Assembly: GCA_031287245.1 (NCBI GenBank)
Contig: JAITTD010000136.1
Location: forward strand, 1-12,196
Origin: Bacteroidales bacterium
GTDB taxonomy: Bacteria; Bacteroidota; Bacteroidia; Bacteroidales; UBA4181
Length of the DNA stretch: 12,196 nt
Direction of reading: 5' to 3'
Positions 7,355-12,196 of the stretch are shown piece by piece. The notes under the pieces are model-generated. The model saw only the letters and a list, made by a program, of their open reading frames with translations, did not search any database and was not told where the DNA came from. Positions within the stretch are counted from its first letter, which is position 1. Every line of letters starts with the position of its first letter. Made by a program: the position numbers and the translations under genes.

Positions 7355-8731
7355 TTAAAACCGAAAATCAAGTCCTATGCCGACTGCGTTGCTGGTGCGT
7401 CCGAAAACATCTTTCCCAGAGATGACAGGCAGTGTCGGAATATTTACATAATTGGCTGATTCTTTGGTCCATTCTGAATAACGGGTATATAAATACGCCA
7501 ATGTCAGGCTGATATTTTTCGTCAAACGAGCCGTGCCGCCGATGCCTGCCGAAAAGTTATTCAGCGAAAAATTCAGATCGGACTGATAATCGTCCGTAAC
7601 GCCGGTGAGTGAGTACTGCGCTCCGCAGCTCACCATAAAAATGTCGTTGATTTTGTACTCCAATCCCAACAGATATTCATTGACTCCGCCATGGATGTAC
7701 TGTTGCTTGTCGCCCGCCATATCTGCGTTCGAATCAAAAAAATGATGATAGCCTGCTGATACCGTCAATGCGGGAATCACCGCGTATTGCGCACCGAGAG
7801 TAAACAAGGCGGGCATGTCGTAGGGTGTTTTCGCCCCATCCTCAAAGTCACTGACGCCGGTCGTGTTGATGGTTGTCTTGTTGGTCAGGTCGATAGAGGT
7901 TTTAAATTCATACCTTGCCCCGATATTCAAGCCATTCCAATTGTAGTCCAAACCGATAATCGGCGCAAAGCCAGCGCCGGTTTGCGAACAGTTCACTTCT
8001 TTTTCAGCCACCAAAGGTGCAAAAGCAGCAAAAGCGGGATCGACGCTCAAAAAAGTATTCGCCGGCAGCAAGTTACCGCCTAATTCTACCTGAATGTTCC
8101 GTAAATAACCCTCGTAAGCGTTGCTTACATACGTATAACGCAGTCCGGCATAAGCCGAAAGATGCTCCACAAAGGCATAAGAAGCCCCCACTTGTCCGCC
8201 ATAGATGATGGAAGTGCCGGTCAGTTGACTTTCCAGCGAATAGCGCCCCACCCCCGGAACGCCTTGTTTCCGTAAAGCATCCGGAACGATGGCAAGCGTT
8301 GACTCAAAAGAGGGCAAACCTGTGCCAAATTCAGCGCTTCCGCCGCCTCCAATGATTCCGAAATGGAGCGAAAATGCCCACTTGTCAATTTTGCAGGCAG
8401 CCTGCACACTTGGAACGAAAAAGGCGGTCGTTTTGCCTTTAAACTCTTTCTCGGCGTTTTCTCCCAGTCCTGCAAACGGCGCAAATGTGGACTTGATGGT
8501 TCTCGTTTGAATGGCGCTCTGGTTGTTCAGGGAAAAGTAAAAACCATTCTCAGGCAAAAACGCCAAACCAGCGGGATTGGAATAGGCGGCATCTATACCG
8601 ATGGATGCGTCGCGCGCCGGATTGCGCAGAAAATGAACACTCTGGTTGGTGTTGGTCAGCAACCCTCCTCCACGGACGCCGCAAAACACATTTGCTGCTA
8701 CAATGCCCGTCAATAATACCTTTTTAATCAT
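7355..8731 (-). CDS. OmpP1/FadL-family outer membrane protein
   Basis: The product is a 458-residue outer-membrane beta-barrel of the FadL/TodX/OmpP1 type, a family that takes up long-chain fatty acids and other hydrophobic compounds. Residues 1 to about 20 form a signal peptide (MIKKVLLTGIVAANVFCG). The mature N-terminus GGGLLTNTNQSVHFLRNPAR, followed by the AYSNPAGLAFL plug motif, is the usual signature of the Bacteroidetes members. The body alternates amphipathic strands (for example GLNIGARYEFKTSIDL and LTVSAGYHHFF) and ends in GIGLDFRF, with a terminal phenylalanine suited to BAM-mediated insertion. It is the first gene of the run leading to trpS and has a well-formed promoter upstream. 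The signal peptide contains a cysteine (Cys17), but the residues before it do not form a convincing lipobox. The transported compound is not indicated. Confidence 0.9.
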   Translation of the reverse strand: MIKKVLLTGIVAANVFCGVRGGGLLTNTNQSVHFLRNPARDASIGIDAAYSNPAGLAFLPENGFYFSLNNQSAIQTRTIKSTFAPFAGLGENAEKEFKGKTTAFFVPSVQAACKIDKWAFSLHFGIIGGGGSAEFGTGLPSFESTLAIVPDALRKQGVPGVGRYSLESQLTGTSIIYGGQVGASYAFVEHLSAYAGLRYTYVSNAYEGYLRNIQVELGGNLLPANTFLSVDPAFAAFAPLVAEKEVNCSQTGAGFAPIIGLDYNWNGLNIGARYEFKTSIDLTNKTTINTTGVSDFEDGAKTPYDMPALFTLGAQYAVIPALTVSAGYHHFFDSNADMAGDKQQYIHGGVNEYLLGLEYKINDIFMVSCGAQYSLTGVTDDYQSDLNFSLNNFSAGIGGTARLTKNISLTLAYLYTRYSEWTKESANYVNIPTLPVISGKDVFGRTSNAVGIGLDFRF

Positions 8732-8763
8732 CTATATTCTTGTTTTAAAAAAAAATGAAGCGA

Positions 8764-8794
8764 CAAAAGTAGGTGAAAATCCGGATATTTCAAA
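8764..8794 (-). promoter_or_regulatory. Bacteroidetes-type promoter for the FadL-trpS-acyltransferase run
   Basis: On the minus strand TTTG (8794-8791) is followed after 19 bases by TACTTTTG (8771-8764), a full match to the TTTG/TAnnTTTG consensus. The -7 box ends 32 bases before the ATG at 8731. The -33 box touches a pair of 7-base repeat units (8794-8807). Confidence 0.8.
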
Positions 8795-8807
8795 TTACGA
8801 ATGACGA
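8794..8807. repeat. Two copies of the ATTACGA-type heptamer
   Basis: ATTACGA (8794-8800) is followed directly by ATGACGA (8801-8807). The first unit is identical to units in the 5070-5146 array. With only two units, chance cannot be excluded. Confidence 0.45.
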
Positions 8808-8810
8808 AAT

Positions 8811-9044
8811 CTTTTTTTGAAGTGCTATCTTTTTCACTGACAAAGGGCATGTCCGGCATCCTTGCTGAGGGAATTTGCTTTTCGCCCGAATGGGCGGGAT
8901 TTTCATAACCGCAGGTCATCGACCTGCGGCAGAAGCCTCGTTGCCTGCGGTAGGGCGAACACACGAACACTACTGCCTGAAAGGCGCTTCGCTCGCCTGC
9001 GGTTATGAAAATCAAGCCCTTCGGGCATAGCACCTCAAAAAAAG
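8811..9044. repeat. Composite inverted-repeat element, MITE- or REP-like, 234 bases
   Basis: The outer arms are CTTTTTTTGAAGTGCTAT (8811-8828) and ATAGCACCTCAAAAAAAG (9027-9044), which pair at 17 of 18 positions. Inside lies a perfect 18-base inverted repeat, GATTTTCATAACCGCAGG (8898-8915) with CCTGCGGTTATGAAAATC (8996-9013). Between outer and inner arms, both sides carry small GCCC/GGGC hairpins: CGCCC-gaat-GGGCG at 8883-8896 and GCCC-ttc-GGGC at 9016-9026. The left inner arm also sits in a local hairpin, CCGCAGGTC-atc-GACCTGCGG (8909-8929). CCTGCGG recurs at 8944-8950. The left side has about 55 extra bases (8829-8884) relative to the right. There is no transposase and no convincing target-site duplication. 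It fills most of the 378-base gap between two divergent promoters, so it may be a mobile or repetitive element or a structured RNA. No gene is supported in this gap. Confidence 0.75.
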
Positions 9045-9082
9045 TTTTTACAGAGAAAACCATTAATTTCATGCAAATTATT

Positions 9083-9090
9083 TACCTTTG
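9083..9090 (+). promoter_or_regulatory. -7 promoter box for sufE
   Basis: TACCTTTG is a full match to TAnnTTTG and ends 19 bases before the sufE ATG at 9110. No TTTG is present at the usual -33 distance; the outer arm of the inverted-repeat element ends 38 bases upstream of this box. Confidence 0.6.
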
Positions 9091-9109
9091 CCTTTTTCTT
9101 TTGTGAAGA

Positions 9110-9541
9110 ATGAAATCAATTAATGAGTGCCAAGAGGCTATCATACAGGAATTTGAAGTGTTTGATGAGTGGCTGGACAAGTACGAATATTTAATAGAAC
9201 TCAGCAAATCCGTTGAGGAATTTGACAGTAAATTCAAAACGAATGAGTATCTGATTAACGGATGCCAGTCGCGCGTGTGGCTCACAGCCGAAATGCAGGA
9301 TGATGTGGTTGTTTATAAAGCCGAAACGGACGCCATCATTACCAAGGGGATTATCGCGCTGCTCATCAGAGTATTGTCTTGCCAAAAGCCCACAGATATA
9401 GTGAACGCCGATTTGTTTTTCATTGATAAAATCGGATTGCGACAAAATCTCTCGCCGACACGTTCAAACGGACTGTTGTCAATGGTAAAACAGATGAAAA
9501 TGTATGCGCTTGCATTTGGCAGCGTGAAAGAGAATTTATGA
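9110..9541 (+). CDS. sufE: SufE-family cysteine desulfurase sulfur acceptor
   Basis: SufE takes the persulfide from the cysteine desulfurase SufS and hands it to the SufBCD scaffold during Fe-S cluster assembly in the cytoplasm. The 143-residue length matches the family. The acceptor is Cys52 in the conserved NGCQSRVWL (50-58), preceded by the helical WLDKYEYLIELSKSV region. The segment TDAIITKGIIALLIRVLS (88-105) matches the conserved '-sda-ivkGl-alll-' helix. The C-terminal L-pTRsNGLlsMv motif (114-126) is also typical. Its last bases overlap the start of the SufT-like gene as ATGA, so the pair is translationally coupled. sufB, sufC, sufD and sufS are not in the window and presumably lie elsewhere. 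A close relative, CsdE, cannot be separated by sequence alone, but the neighbouring SufT-like gene favours the SUF pathway. Confidence 0.93.
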   Translation: MKSINECQEAIIQEFEVFDEWLDKYEYLIELSKSVEEFDSKFKTNEYLINGCQSRVWLTAEMQDDVVVYKAETDAIITKGIIALLIRVLSCQKPTDIVNADLFFIDKIGLRQNLSPTRSNGLLSMVKQMKMYALAFGSVKENL

Positions 9542-9864
9542 ACAAGGAAATGAACGAATTATTACAGATAGAAACTCGGATAGTGGAAGTATTAAAAGAA
9601 GTATATGATCCGGAAATACCTGTGAATGTGTATGATTTGGGGTTGATCTACAATATTGAGGTGGGCAGCGACAATGACGTGGTGGTTACCATGACACTCA
9701 CTGCGCCCAACTGTCCCATCGCCGATGATATTCTCATTCAAGTGAAAGAAGCGGTTGAATCCATTAAAGAGGTGAAAAGCGTTAGGGTGGACTTGGTTTT
9801 CGACCCGCCATGGTCCACGGATTCGATGACGGAAGAGGCAAAGTTGGAACTCGGAATGTTGTAA
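9538..9864 (+). CDS. SufT/MIP18-like Fe-S assembly protein (DUF59)
   Basis: The product is a single DUF59 (MIP18-type) domain of 108 residues. Bacterial members are linked to maturation of Fe-S proteins (SufT) or, in a separate branch, to phenylacetate oxygenase (PaaD). Conserved features are YDPEIPVNVYDLGLIY (23-38), TLTAPNCP (53-60) with the invariant Cys59, and the DPPWS turn at 89-93. The ORF ends soon after, with no C-terminal extra domain, as expected of the small SUF-associated form. It starts inside the end of sufE (ATGA overlap), which argues for the SufT role and against PaaD. Translation could also begin at the second methionine four codons in. It ends ten bases before the hemH stop on the opposite strand, with no room for a separate terminator. 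Confidence 0.9.
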   Translation: MNKEMNELLQIETRIVEVLKEVYDPEIPVNVYDLGLIYNIEVGSDNDVVVTMTLTAPNCPIADDILIQVKEAVESIKEVKSVRVDLVFDPPWSTDSMTEEAKLELGML

Positions 9865-9874
9865 TCTCGCTTCG

Positions 9875-10882
9875 TTAGTGCGTATTGCAAATGCCAACCA
9901 GCGTTTTTACCCATTCATCCTGAATATTCAGAGATGGCACACGGTCTAACACTTTCCCTCCTGCGGCAAGGAACATATTTTTGTTCTCAATGTCGAGTTC
10001 TACGGTCGTTTCCAAGCAATCTGCTACAAACGAGGGCGCTGCCAACAGTACTCGCATCCTTTTTCGACCATATTCCTCCAGCAGACTGTCTGTAAAGGGC
10101 TGCAACCATCCTTTGGTAAGCCGCGACTGAAAACTGACAGCATATTGGTGGCTTTCCAAGCCAAGTGACTTCACTATTTGGGCTGCAAGAGCATAACAGT
10201 TAGCACGGTAACAATCATTTTCGACTTCCGAAGAACACCATTCCCCGTTATGCGATGTACAATTGCACACCTGCGTATCTCGGCATCGTTTGGGCAGGTG
10301 ATTGAGCGGCAATCCGTGAAAACTGAATACCAACCGGTCATAATTTTCAGGATGCTGAGCACGAATATTCCGGCTCCACAGGTCGATAAACGGCTCGTAA
10401 TCGGAAAACTGTCGTATAACGGTCATTTTCGGAGGCAGCGCCCAGCGGGCAACTGCTTTTCTCACGCCATCCTCAATCGTTCCTACGGTTGAGGAGGCAT
10501 ATTGCGGGAAAAGCGGCACTACCGTCAGTTGCTCGTAGCCCTGAGTGCTCATTTCAGCCATCACCTGAGCAATGTCCGGGCTGCCATACCTGATGGCAGC
10601 CCATACTTCTGTCGCAGGCAACTGCTCTTGCACTTTATGCCGCAACTCGTCCAAAAAATAAAGCAAAGGAGAACCTTTATCCGTCCACAGTTGGCGGTAT
10701 GCCTTTGCCGATTTCCTTGCTCTGAAAGGCACGATGATACCTCTGACTAATAAATTCCGCCAAATCCAAGGAATACGCATCACGTGCGGGTCGGTCAGGT
10801 AATGGGTGATAAATTTCCGAACGTCTGCAATTTCGGGGCTGTCGGGGGTACCTATATTCACTAAGAGTATGGCTGTCTTCAT
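9875..10882 (-). CDS. hemH: Ferrochelatase
   Basis: HemH inserts ferrous iron into protoporphyrin IX (or coproporphyrin III in the other branch) to finish haem synthesis. The 335-residue length is typical. It opens with AILLVNIGTPDSPE (4-17) and carries the conserved VVPLFPQYASSTVGT (121-135). The catalytic His189 lies in FSFHGLP (186-192), and the second conserved acidic site is in ADCLETTVELDIE (287-299). A cysteine-rich stretch between 200 and 229 has six cysteines spaced C-x5-C-x-C-x7-C-x7-C-x4-C. Some bacterial ferrochelatases bind a [2Fe-2S] cluster, and this loop could do so, but I cannot assign the ligands. The gene has its own consensus promoter, is convergent with sufE-sufT and is divergent from the flavoprotein gene at 10985. 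Confidence 0.95.
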   Translation of the reverse strand: MKTAILLVNIGTPDSPEIADVRKFITHYLTDPHVMRIPWIWRNLLVRGIIVPFRARKSAKAYRQLWTDKGSPLLYFLDELRHKVQEQLPATEVWAAIRYGSPDIAQVMAEMSTQGYEQLTVVPLFPQYASSTVGTIEDGVRKAVARWALPPKMTVIRQFSDYEPFIDLWSRNIRAQHPENYDRLVFSFHGLPLNHLPKRCRDTQVCNCTSHNGEWCSSEVENDCYRANCYALAAQIVKSLGLESHQYAVSFQSRLTKGWLQPFTDSLLEEYGRKRMRVLLAAPSFVADCLETTVELDIENKNMFLAAGGKVLDRVPSLNIQDEWVKTLVGICNTH

Positions 10883-10898
10883 CGGGAAAATTATGCGC

Positions 10899-10930
10899 CA
10901 AAAGTAAGTAATGCTTTATAAATTTGCAAA
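10899..10930 (-). promoter_or_regulatory. Bacteroidetes-type promoter for hemH
   Basis: On the minus strand TTTG (10930-10927) is followed after 20 bases by TACTTTTG (10906-10899), a full consensus match. The -7 box ends 16 bases before the hemH ATG at 10882, so the leader is very short. Confidence 0.8.
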
Positions 10931-10934
10931 GAAC

Positions 10935-10965
10935 TTTGATAGAATAAAGATTTTTTCTACTTTTA
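10935..10965 (+). promoter_or_regulatory. Bacteroidetes-type promoter for the flavoprotein gene
   Basis: TTTG (10935-10938) is followed after 19 bases by TACTTTTA (10958-10965), matching TAnnTTTG at all fixed positions except the last. It ends 19 bases before the ATG at 10985. Its -33 box lies only four bases from the -33 box of the divergent hemH promoter. Confidence 0.65.
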
Positions 10966-10984
10966 TTGCCAAATTAAAATCGTT

Positions 10985-11932
10985 ATGTCCAATAGAATCA
11001 GTCAATTATTTAATATTCAATATCCGATAGTGTCGGGTGGAATGGTGTGGTGCAGTGGCTCTCGACTGGCTTCGGCTGTCAGCAATGCCGGTGGCTTGGG
11101 ATTGCTTGGAGCCGGCTCCATGCACTATAGTGTGTTAGCCGAGCATATTGCCAAGTGTAAAGCGGCTACGGATAAGCCTTTTGGGGTGAATGTGCCCTTG
11201 TTATACCCTGAAATAGACAAAATAATGCATCTGATTGTTGAATCGGGTGTGAAAATAGTGTTTACTTCGGCGGGGAATCCTGCCACGTGGACGTCATTTC
11301 TTAAAGAGCATGGCATCACAGTGGTGCACGTGGTATCCAACACGAAATTTGCCTGCAAGGCAGCTGAAGCAGGCGTGGATGCCATCGTTGCCGAAGGCTT
11401 TGAAGCGGGAGGGCACAACGGACGCGAGGAAACCACTACTATGGCGCTCATTCCTCATGTACGCAAGGTGGTTGACATTCCGTTGATTGCCGCAGGCGGT
11501 ATCGCATCAGGTCAGGCGATGCTGGCTGCCCTTGCATTGGGCGCGGAAGGCGTACAAATAGGCTCGCTCTTTGCCGCCACTGAGGAATCGTCGGCTCATC
11601 AGGCGTTCAAGGAGCGCATTGTGCAGGCAAAAGAAGGCGACACCATGTTGATGATGAAGAAAACGGTGCCGGTACGCTTGTTGAAAGGCGCTTTTTTTGA
11701 ACTCATAAAAGAAGCGGAAGCACGAGGCGCCGATGCAAACGAACTGAAAGAAATTCTCGGTAAAGGACGTGCCAAACAGGGAATTTTCGACGGCGATATG
11801 GACGCAGGCGAATTGGAAATAGGGCAGGTTTCAGCCGTCATTGACGCTATTCGACCGGTTGCTGAGGTGATGACGCAACTGATTCAGGAATTTGAAACAG
11901 CGAGGGAGTCAATTGTTCATGGTTTCAGGTAG
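10985..11932 (+). CDS. Nitronate monooxygenase / FabK-type FMN oxidoreductase
   Basis: The 315-residue product is a TIM-barrel flavoprotein of the NPD (2-nitropropane dioxygenase-like) family. The family includes nitronate monooxygenases, which detoxify alkyl nitronates, and FabK enoyl-ACP reductases of fatty acid synthesis. Visible features are the N-terminal IQYPIVSGGMVWCSGSRLAS (11-30), SNAGGLGLLGAGSM (33-46), and the AEGFEAGGHNGR segment with His144. The phosphate-binding AAGGIASG (169-176) is followed by LGAEGVQIGSLF (185-196). The compact length, the GGHNG form of the catalytic motif and the C-terminal helical region with EIGQVSAVID resemble FabK-like proteins. Substrate assignment within this family from motifs alone is unsafe, and I leave both options open. 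It has its own promoter and is followed by a 28-base palindrome starting 15 bases after the stop. No fatty-acid synthesis genes adjoin it. Confidence 0.88.
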   Translation: MSNRISQLFNIQYPIVSGGMVWCSGSRLASAVSNAGGLGLLGAGSMHYSVLAEHIAKCKAATDKPFGVNVPLLYPEIDKIMHLIVESGVKIVFTSAGNPATWTSFLKEHGITVVHVVSNTKFACKAAEAGVDAIVAEGFEAGGHNGREETTTMALIPHVRKVVDIPLIAAGGIASGQAMLAALALGAEGVQIGSLFAATEESSAHQAFKERIVQAKEGDTMLMMKKTVPVRLLKGAFFELIKEAEARGADANELKEILGKGRAKQGIFDGDMDAGELEIGQVSAVIDAIRPVAEVMTQLIQEFETARESIVHGFR

Positions 11933-11946
11933 TCCTGTATCAGAAC

Positions 11947-11974
11947 GTAGAGACGGTGCGCGCACCGTCTCTAC
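11947..11974. repeat. Perfect 28-base palindrome (REP-like hairpin)
   Basis: The arms GTAGAGACGGTGCG (11947-11960) and CGCACCGTCTCTAC (11961-11974) are exact reverse complements. As RNA this folds into a 12-base-pair stem with a CGCG loop. It lies 15 bases after the flavoprotein stop but is not followed by a T-run, so it is not a classical intrinsic terminator. GTAGAGACG-type hairpins occur as dispersed repeats in several bacterial groups. It may also protect or end the upstream transcript. Confidence 0.75.
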
Positions 11975-11987
11975 AGGGCGTTATCAC

Positions 11988-12004
11988 AGGCCCCGTTGGG
12001 GCTT
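11988..12004. repeat. Second short hairpin downstream of the flavoprotein gene
   Basis: GCCCC (11990-11994), GTT and GGGGC (11998-12002) form a stable hairpin, extendable by a G-T and an A-T pair to seven pairs. There is no T-run after it. Together with the palindrome 13 bases upstream it may serve as a transcript end or be part of a dispersed repeat. Confidence 0.45.
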
Positions 12005-12037
12005 ACAAAAAGATGTAGCCTTGTTTATCATCATCAT

Positions 12038-12068
12038 TTTGAATATACAACAATTTGCATTACCTTTG
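12038..12068 (+). promoter_or_regulatory. Bacteroidetes-type promoter for the gene starting at 12116
   Basis: TTTG (12038-12041) is followed after 19 bases by TACCTTTG (12061-12068), a full consensus match at ideal spacing. The -7 box ends 47 bases before the ATG. Confidence 0.8.
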
Positions 12069-12115
12069 TGCCGACGCAAGAGCGTATTTATTTATTCATT
12101 TTATAAATCAGTATT

Positions 12116-12196
12116 ATGTTAGAGTATTCATTGCATGAAAACCTGCTCACAGAGCGGACGGACGATTTCGCGGCACAGCCGCACGTGAGAAACAGT
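12116..12196 (+). CDS. Start of a probable HU-like DNA-binding protein (runs off the window)
   Basis: ATG at 12116 opens 27 codons that continue past the right edge. The visible N-terminus begins MLEYSLHENLLTERTDDFAA. From memory it resembles the start of the long HU/IHF-like 'DNA-binding domain' proteins common in Bacteroidales, which begin with a short strand-forming leader (L-YSL-ENLLTERpdDf-A) ahead of the HU fold. The fold itself lies outside the window, so this call rests on the leader alone. A consensus promoter precedes it, which supports it being a real gene start. Confidence 0.5.
   Translation, partial: MLEYSLHENLLTERTDDFAAQPHVRNS

Noticed and set aside
8811..9044. Insertion sequence with its own transposase
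   Set aside because: At 234 bases it is too short, and no transposase-like frame lies inside it.
8728..9072. 114-codon minus-strand frame across the FadL-sufE gap
   Set aside because: It runs through the inverted-repeat element and the FadL promoter. Its product is low in recognisable structure, so the open frame looks incidental.

Overview
The window looks like chromosomal DNA from a member of the Bacteroidota, most likely the order Bacteroidales. Three things point there. Several intergenic regions carry the Bacteroidetes-type promoter TTTG-N19/20-TAnnTTTG. Shine-Dalgarno-like sites are not evident before the starts. The protein families are also typical: lipoprotein S41 proteases, Kelch-type lipoproteins, FadL-like outer membrane proteins and a HU-like protein. 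I cannot name the genus. There is no CRISPR array, rRNA or tRNA, and no recognisable transposase or phage module. Most of the window is ordinary housekeeping and envelope sequence.

Layout, left to right. (1) 1-428, minus: the N-terminal part of a Kelch-like lipoprotein that runs off the edge. (2) 602-5047, plus: an S41/PDZ lipoprotein protease, a 59-residue ORF, rimO, and a gene related to the large subunit of group 4 [NiFe] hydrogenases and complex I. rimO and the hydrogenase-like gene overlap by 4 bases. The hydrogenase-like protein lacks both metal-binding CxxC pairs and has no hydrogenase partner genes in view. (3) 5048-5148: a spacer filled with eleven consecutive 7-base repeat units. 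(4) 8731-5149, minus: a FadL-like outer membrane protein, trpS and an acyltransferase-3 membrane protein in a compact run. (5) 8732-9109: a divergent promoter region containing a 234-base composite inverted-repeat element. (6) 9110-9864, plus: sufE and a SufT/MIP18-like gene, overlapping by 4 bases. (7) 10882-9875, minus: hemH, convergent with the suf pair. (8) 10985-11932, plus: a FabK/nitronate monooxygenase-type flavoprotein, divergent from hemH with nearly back-to-back promoters. (9) 11933-12196: a perfect 28-base palindrome, a second hairpin, a clear promoter and the first 27 codons of a probable HU-like DNA-binding protein.

Functionally, region 6-8 concerns iron cofactors: Fe-S assembly (SufE, SufT) beside haem synthesis (HemH). 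rimO in region 2 encodes a radical-SAM Fe-S enzyme. The observations most worth following are the cysteine-less hydrogenase-like subunit tied to rimO, the 234-base inverted-repeat element, the heptamer tandem array and the unlisted 59-residue ORF. I did not find convincing evidence for a wholly new multi-gene system.
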